Assembly: GCA_950295325.1 (NCBI GenBank)
Contig: OX485805.1
Location: forward strand, 36,133,501-36,197,500
Reading direction: 5' to 3'
From: Polytrichum commune
Taxonomy: Eukaryota > Streptophyta > Polytrichopsida > Polytrichales > Polytrichaceae
DNA: 64,000 bases
Made by a program: the position numbers and the translations under genes. The notes beneath the pieces were generated by a model. It ran no database searches, was not told the DNA's origin, and saw only the letters and a program-made list of their open reading frames with translations. This document shows, in pieces, positions 58,000 through 64,000 of this stretch (its first letter is position 1; each line of letters opens with the position of its first letter).

Positions 58000-60900
58000 A
58001 AGATTAATTTGGGGTCTCTGACCTTGATTTAAGGGTTAATATAGCTTAAAATAAGAAATCTTGGGCTCCATAGTAGTAGCCAGAGTTTTCACCCTTCCCT
58101 TTTAGTTCGCCCTCCCCCTTCTCAAGTTCAAGGAAAGTTTTAAATTTTCCTTGCTCTTACCAAGCCATTTATTATGATTTTCTTTTCAATATGTAATGTT
58201 CATGGCAAACTAGGAGAAGGCAAAGGAAAAATGTAGAGCAAGTTCAACATATACGAATTTAATCAACATGATCTGTCCAATTAATTTCAAATTACATTTA
58301 CATATAGAACTATTTGGGCCCACATCTTCCCAATCCGTTGCATCCTTGCATATAAATTAATGTCCCAGCCCATTCACACACCATATGTCCAACATGTTGT
58401 CGTTGAATTTTTACTAGCTATCCACCAGTGCATGCAAACTACGTTAGTGCCCATGTGCTTTCACCGTTCCCCCGTTCAAGTATATATAATAAAATTTGTC
58501 ATAAATTCATCTCTTACGGTTGTTGCAATGTTTGTTAAAGCTCGATGAAATCAAATTGAGTATCCCACCGTTTGTGTACATACCTATATCAGAGCAAAAT
58601 AGCAAGCATGAGGGGGTGGCATGTATCGTGATAGACCGTAATGCATGCATGAGGGGTGAACACGACACGTAAAGTATAAAATGAGAAACTTCAAAAACAA
58701 TTCTCCACAATCACTTTGTGTAATCCATAATCATCAATCCTTGGCCTAGACGAGATCATCCATTGTTGGATGAGCTCATGAAACTCAAAACTTACGTGAC
58801 AAGTGAATGTTGTAAGAAATTTTGCCTTGATTCTTCTATGCTCAACAAGGACTTCAACCCATGACATTATGTGAATGAAGTCAAATCTTGGTCCACATCT
58901 TGGTCTTATCTTAAGTTTGTACACATGATTCATAAGAAAGACTTTCACCAACACGTGTATTGTATTATGCCCATGAGAAAAAAATCACCTTAAATCCAAA
59001 AATATTGAATTAGATAATAGACCATTAGATTTAGTTAGCTCTACAAGATCTCGTAGTCCAATTTTATTTTTTTAATTTTATTTTGAAAAAAAAAGTTGAA
59101 TGTTAGTAGTGGTCGATTTAAGCATACAACTATTATTTAATTTCTAATTAAGCAACCCAAAATATCAAGAGTGCCAAATTTGTTATTAAAATAATTGTTT
59201 ATCACACGTCAAGGCCCATTGTCGTTACGTGCATTTGCACATTGTTCATCAAATCAAAAGTTAGGAAACACCTTGAAGACAAACATGACTTCAAAATCAT
59301 TTTGCAATGTCACTCATGACCACTACCAACAATGCAAGAGCAATTTTTAACCCAAGGGCACGATTCACTTGCAATGACACCAAGGCAATGAAGAGTGTCA
59401 AGAAAAATGTGTTGCAGAGGTGACGGATTTGGTTGGTCAATAGTGTTGAGTAACGTACACTTCACAAACATGCTTAGCGAGCTTTTTCTCTAGTTATCGT
59501 ATTCACAAATACTTTGGAACATCTGTACAGAGAATATATGTATATGTGAAAATAAAAAATGAATCAATTTTCTTCAAAATAAGGCCACACTAGCTATTAT
59601 TAAGGAGGTAAAAGGCTCACACTTAAGGAGGATGTGGCTTGGAGAACTAATGTTTGGACTTGTAAGGAGGCTCATAAGAATAGCTCATAAACTATCACAC
59701 TTTTGAAAAATAACAAAAAACATTTTGTTAAGATTTTAAACTTTTTATAATCGTGTTGGTTTCTTAACACGTTGAGGTCTATTGCAAAGAGATCCATGCC
59801 ATTGTTCGAAGCATTGGAGCACTGTGAGAGTGGGACAGTAATGGCGGTGCTATCTTGTTATAGTGATGGTAGACATCGGGTCATTTGACAATACGAACGG
59901 ACACTTCATTCACGCCGGCCCCTTAAACTGGGACCGGAGTTTCTATCATCATCATCTTCATTATCATCATCATCATTATAGTGATGGCATTACAACATAT
60001 TGCTCGTTTGGGGGAGCTTGAAGATGAAGGTGAAAATCTAGAGGAAAACTCTGAGGATTTGACTTAATTTAGAAAGTTTTTAGATATGCATTTGGCACTT
60101 GACTATGGTTAGATTCCAAGATCATTGGTGCTAAGGATTGTAATTCAAACCCACATTGTTACATTTGTTTATGATGTCACATCATCACAACCTTGACTTG
60201 CAACTAAAAATATCACATAATTTTCTTATACATTTTGGGTCAAAGTGAACAAGAAAAAATGGTATGTCCTTCTAATGTAATACAATTTTCATAATTTTTA
60301 TATATAAGCTACTGAGGTTTTAAAGTAACACCTTCCTTTTAATGACATCTATTTTTAATCTTTAAATTGTCAACAAGTGAGTGCAACGATGTCATTAAGT
60401 AAGTCATTGTTAAAAGCGATTAATCATATGTGGCATTAAGTTTGAAATAACACCACTTTGGCCATTCATAATAGTGGTGTAAGAAGGATACAAGAACACT
60501 TTTAGAAGAGCACCAACTTTAGCCAATCACAATGGCTAATCCGGGATCTATCTGCTCAAAAAGTGATGTAAGAAGTGATCAACAAAAGGGGGACAACACC
60601 TTCAATTAATAGAAGATCCTCATTTGCAATAAGGTCGATTTATTGGTGATTCTCACTTAGCAATCCAACATCAAAAGACCCCTGCAGTTGACAATAAAAG
60701 GCTCTTTCCTTGAGATGACTTTGAGAATTTATGTAGGTTGCATATGATTTTCTTTTGAGTTTGTTTTTCTAGATTCTGTATAAAATTACTAATCTATGAA
60801 TTTTTTTTTTGAAAATTCTCCAAGCTACTTAACCTTCTTGAAATATGAAAAGTTTCTTAAAGTGACACTTTAAAGCCTCAGTGCCTTTATAAGGGAAGTA

Positions 60901-62060
60901 GGCTCAATTCTAGATCTTGGAGCTCTCCATTGGGTTTGAATCAAACATAATATAAAATTTGTGCCTCATTAGTATTATGGAGATACATATGAAGTGGATC
61001 CTAAAGTGGGTGGTGGTTTTGAGCTAAAACCTATTTCATTTCAAAAGTTGTGTGTATAACTCAAGTATTTGGCAAGATCATATTGTACGTCAGTGCGCCA
61101 CGAATTTTGAAGATTTTTCTTTTCTTTTCTTTAGGTCTACTTCACCCTCACTTTCTGAAAACCGATAATTTTGAAAGTAAATCCTACAAAATTTAGAATT
61201 CTATGGATGTAAATCATGTAGTTGCAATTTTTTTTTATGAAAACATCATAACCCACCTTATTTGTAACTTTATTATGATTTATTTATTTTTTCTTTTCTT
61301 TTCTTTTTGGTATAACTAGGAAATGTGGCTACTTGCGCCTCTAAATGACATGGTAAAACTTTTTTTTACGGCACCATGCTTTGACCTTTCTATTTGATAT
61401 CATTGTCGATTTCTACTAAAACATCAAAATAAAAAATAGGCTTCATTTTTGTGCTTTTGTATGTAAGCATAGACCAATTCAACCGATTCATCCGCGAAGC
61501 ATCCAAAATCTGTGTCGAAGACACTTTGGCATTTAAGAGCTATTATATATACGTGTACAATTTCTCCCTAATGTGAAGCATACATTTTTATTTTTATTTT
61601 TATTTTTTAAAACAGTGCCCGTGGGGCTGTGGCATGTGATCGTTCACCTTACGTGTTTTGTTTGGTAAGAATCAATTGTAGTGGCATTTGGGCTATCCAA
61701 GACTTAAACCCGAAAAGAAGAAACACTAACTTCTTTTCTTTTCAAAAAGAGTATATATATCCTTGGACATGTCCTCAATATTGTAAAGCCCTCCCCTCGG
61801 GGGTTTCCCTTATGAATGTGAGGGCTACAACATGGAAATAGAAGTAGAATCTATTATGACTTATGCAGAGCAATTTCAAGAGATCGTGACACTCTAGTGA
61901 CGACATTCGAATAAGTTACTCATGGAAAGAAAACAACAATGTCCTCGTCATATTCTGTCCTTGTGGAATCTGTACACGAGGAATATGGCACATGATCATC
62001 TTATCTAAGGGCATCAATGAATCCACAAATTTAGGCAAAGTCAACAAGCCATGGTACAAG
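58000..62060. other. Unassigned AT-rich spacer
   Basis: No coding exon, tRNA or clear element found. Many poly-A/T runs. At 59,893-59,935 a CGGACACTTCATTCACGCCG block followed by a (ATC)n run resembles 50,308-50,350 (CAGACAGTCTATTCACTCCG), a minor dispersed repeat. Confidence 0.45.
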
Positions 62061-62063
62061 GCT

Positions 62064-62150
62064 AGGGCGAACCAACTCATACATTGGTTCTTTGGAGGCA
62101 AGGGTTTAGGCATCCAACAAGGAATATGTGTATGGGTTGGTTCGCCCAAA
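62064..62150 (+). repeat. GGGCGAACCAA hairpin element, copy 1
   Basis: GGGCGAACCAACTCATACA at the left and TGTATGGGTTGGTTCGCCC at the right are inverse, spaced by GGCAAGGGTTTAGGCATCC. It is the inverse of the unit at 62,627-62,713. Confidence 0.8.
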
Positions 62151-62626
62151 TCATGGCACATGAGGTGCTTGTGGCCTCTAGCCTTGACAACAAACACGGA
62201 GAACCGACCGCTAAGTCACAGATGAACCAGCGAGCAAGTCCAGTAATTCATGCATATGCATTTGCATCCGCGAACAGAGAATGGCCTCCATCCGGGATGC
62301 TGGTAATTATTATTCTATATTTGAACATAGTACAAATTTAGTCCGAATTTATCTTGAAAATATTGATATTTTCTATATAATCCATTGAATCTACAAATTT
62401 GTAAGTATAAGTCTAAATTTCGTAATGAAAGCATCATTTTACCCATCATTACCCATCCTTTTAGAGGAATCTATGAAATATACGTCAAACTAACAAAACA
62501 AAACAAAATCGGAAGGTGTCATCATGTGGACTTGGAAACACTAGGATCTTGACTAGTTATGCCCAAAATCCTCCCCGGAGATTGAGCCAAACTACCGCCT
62601 TCATGGTGCACCCTACCACAATGGAG

Positions 62627-62713
62627 ATTTGGGCGAACCAATCCATACACTCGCTCCTTGTTGGATGCCTAAATCCTTGCCTCCAAGGAACCAATGTATG
62701 GGTTGGTTCGCCC
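62627..62713 (-). repeat. GGGCGAACCAA hairpin element, copy 2
   Basis: GGGCGAACCAATCCATACA and TGTATGGGTTGGTTCGCCC enclose GGATGCCTAAATCCTTGCC, the reverse complement of the centre of copy 1. Short flanks are also inverted (GGCTA outside, AAATC inside), so the pair spans a larger inverted structure of about 650 bp. Confidence 0.8.
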
Positions 62714-62838
62714 TAGCCCCACAATGGACTTAGTAAATATCTCTCTATTGACTCCATACTGCAAGCTGCAAGGTAAACTATGTCAAGAAATAGTTGTACC
62801 ATTTGAAGCCATCTCCAATCCATAGAGAGGGGGAATGA

Positions 62839-63345
62839 GGGCCACTTCACACAAGAGCCAAAAGCCGTGACCATGAAATTGTGAGAGCCCAAAAGAAAGT
62901 GTCCAAAGGCCGTCCCGACAAACCTCCAAAATCATGTAGTGTGGTCACGGGCCGTCAAGTGTAGTGTGAAGTCATAGGTGACTGGGCCCTCAACCAAATG
63001 CTATTTCAATGAAATTCTATCTATGCGGGTCCTTGCACATGATAAAATAGAATATATCAATGGTTGTGAGCATTTGGAGTCCCTAGCTTGGAATATATCA
63101 ATGGTTTGTGTTAGGCCTACCTTCAAGAGGTGGTTTTTGAAAATAATCCAAGTGATCATGAAACATGATCCATTTGATGCCATGTAGGAGTTCATGTAGA
63201 CTTTACATCCATCTTGCATTCACTTACTCCGTTGGTTCCTCAAGCGTAGTGTGAAGTGAACTTGGACCAGCTCCGCCCTTTCCACCGATGAGAATGCTTG
63301 AAGTGTAATGGTCACAGGCTCTCAATCTCATGTGTGAAGTGACCC
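62839..63345. mobile_element. PIF/Harbinger-like MITE
   Basis: Starts GGGCCACTTCACACAAGAG and ends TCATGTGTGAAGTGACCC; 507 bp. It is the reverse-orientation homologue of the element at 22217-22719, sharing CCAAAAGAAAGTGTCC, ATCATGTAGTGTGGTCACGG, AGTGTAGTGTGAAGTC and ACTTGGACCAGCTCCGCC-type blocks. The target site is TGA against TTA, one mismatch. Confidence 0.8.
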
Positions 63346-63399
63346 TTATTGTAAACGAGTGTACCTCTCATCCATCCAACATTAAAACGCTTGAAGTGT

Positions 63400-63738
63400 A
63401 GTGGTCATAGGCTCTCAGTCTCGTGTGTGAAGTGACCCTTATTATATACGAATGTACCTCTCATCCATCCAACATTAAAACCTTGTAACGCCTATGCATA
63501 ACTTATATATAAGTTATGCATAATATATTAACTTATATATATCTTAACTTATATATAAGTTTGTTGCCGATACATCTCAAATGACCTCGAGAACACTAAT
63601 TTGGAGTCTTTAAAGTTAATGCCGATGTCAAATTCACTAAAGTAATAAGCAACCTCCGGGCTGCATATTATTTCAGGGTTTTTTTTATGTTGGATGAATG
63701 AGAGGTACGCTCGTACACACGATAATTCTCTCGCTCCC
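63400..63738. mobile_element. GGAGAGAGGG-family element with AT-rich insert
   Basis: Left arm GTACCTCTCATCCATCCAAC (twice, near 63360 and 63450); right arm GTTGGATGAATGAGAGGTAC followed by GATAATTCTCTCGCTCCCC. Between the arms lies a palindromic CTTATATATAAG-rich stretch (63,500-63,560). A second PIF-like end (GTGTGTGAAGTGACCC, 63424-63439) lies at the left edge. Confidence 0.55.
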
Positions 63739-64000
63739 CAATCTACGAACAAAGAGAGCTCGCCGCTCGTTAATCACAGATGAAGCAGTTGGGATTGAGA
63801 AATATCCAGTTCAAGTTTGACAGACAAATCAAATGATCATTTTAGAGGAAATCACATATATATGAAGTAAATCTCAAATTATCAAAGAAAAACCGGGAGA
63901 AATCAGCATGTAGACCGGTTGGATTTGGAAACACTTGGATCCTCGACCGATTTTGCCCAGACTCTCTTCGTTTACAATCTCCAGTTGAAGCCAGAGGCAT
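63739..64000. other. Unassigned right edge
   Basis: No feature recognised. Bases 63,890-63,960 resemble 62,510-62,590 (TTTGGAAACACTTGGATCCT against CTTGGAAACACTAGGATCTT), another dispersed repeat. Confidence 0.4.

Overview
The window is nuclear DNA of a land plant. It holds spliced genes with GT-AG introns, an intronless tRNA-Gln(CUG) cluster, plant-type protein families (a SNAP33-like Qbc-SNARE, a plant annexin, a glucose/ribitol-dehydrogenase-like SDR, and lachrymatory-factor-synthase-like SRPBCC proteins), AT-rich spacers, and very many short terminal-inverted-repeat transposons. The species cannot be named from sequence alone; a seed-free vascular plant is only a weak guess. I see no bacterial operon, CRISPR array or viral genome, and no recognisable LTR-retrotransposon gag/pol.

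Layout. About 0.75-5.0 kb: an SDR gene (+ strand, three coding exons) under an ABRE/RY-rich promoter. It appears inactivated by a short frameshifting deletion in its NADP-binding glycine loop. 7.4-18.4 kb: a duplicated two-exon SRPBCC gene (copies A and C, both on -), plus an inverted pseudogene fragment (B) directly upstream of A. 19.2-19.7 kb: a GC-rich, possibly exonic or promoter segment. 19.9-35 kb: a transposon graveyard with nested pogo/Tigger-like elements, PIF/Harbinger-like elements, a SINE with target-site duplication, hairpin elements and a decayed transposase-like gene. 35-37 kb: tandem repeats. 38.2-43.2 kb: an apparently intact six-exon annexin gene (-), whose second intron carries three tRNA-Gln genes, two in tandem and the third inverted against them. 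44-51.8 kb: more elements and unassigned spacer. 52.3-55.25 kb: an intact five-exon SNAP33-type gene (+) with a duplicated leader. 55.3-64 kb: spacer and elements.

The genes have no evident shared pathway. The SDR promoter (ABRE plus RY motifs) suggests a maturation or desiccation programme. The annexin and the SNARE both belong to membrane and secretion biology, but nothing in the sequence links them. The most informative signal is evolutionary. Because the SRPBCC locus is duplicated, two insertions of one small transposon family can be compared with matching empty sites, which fixes the element boundaries and shows TA target duplication. The same locus has an inverted-repeat arrangement that could yield double-stranded RNA.

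Exon coordinates were derived by hand from splice signals, reading phase and family similarity.
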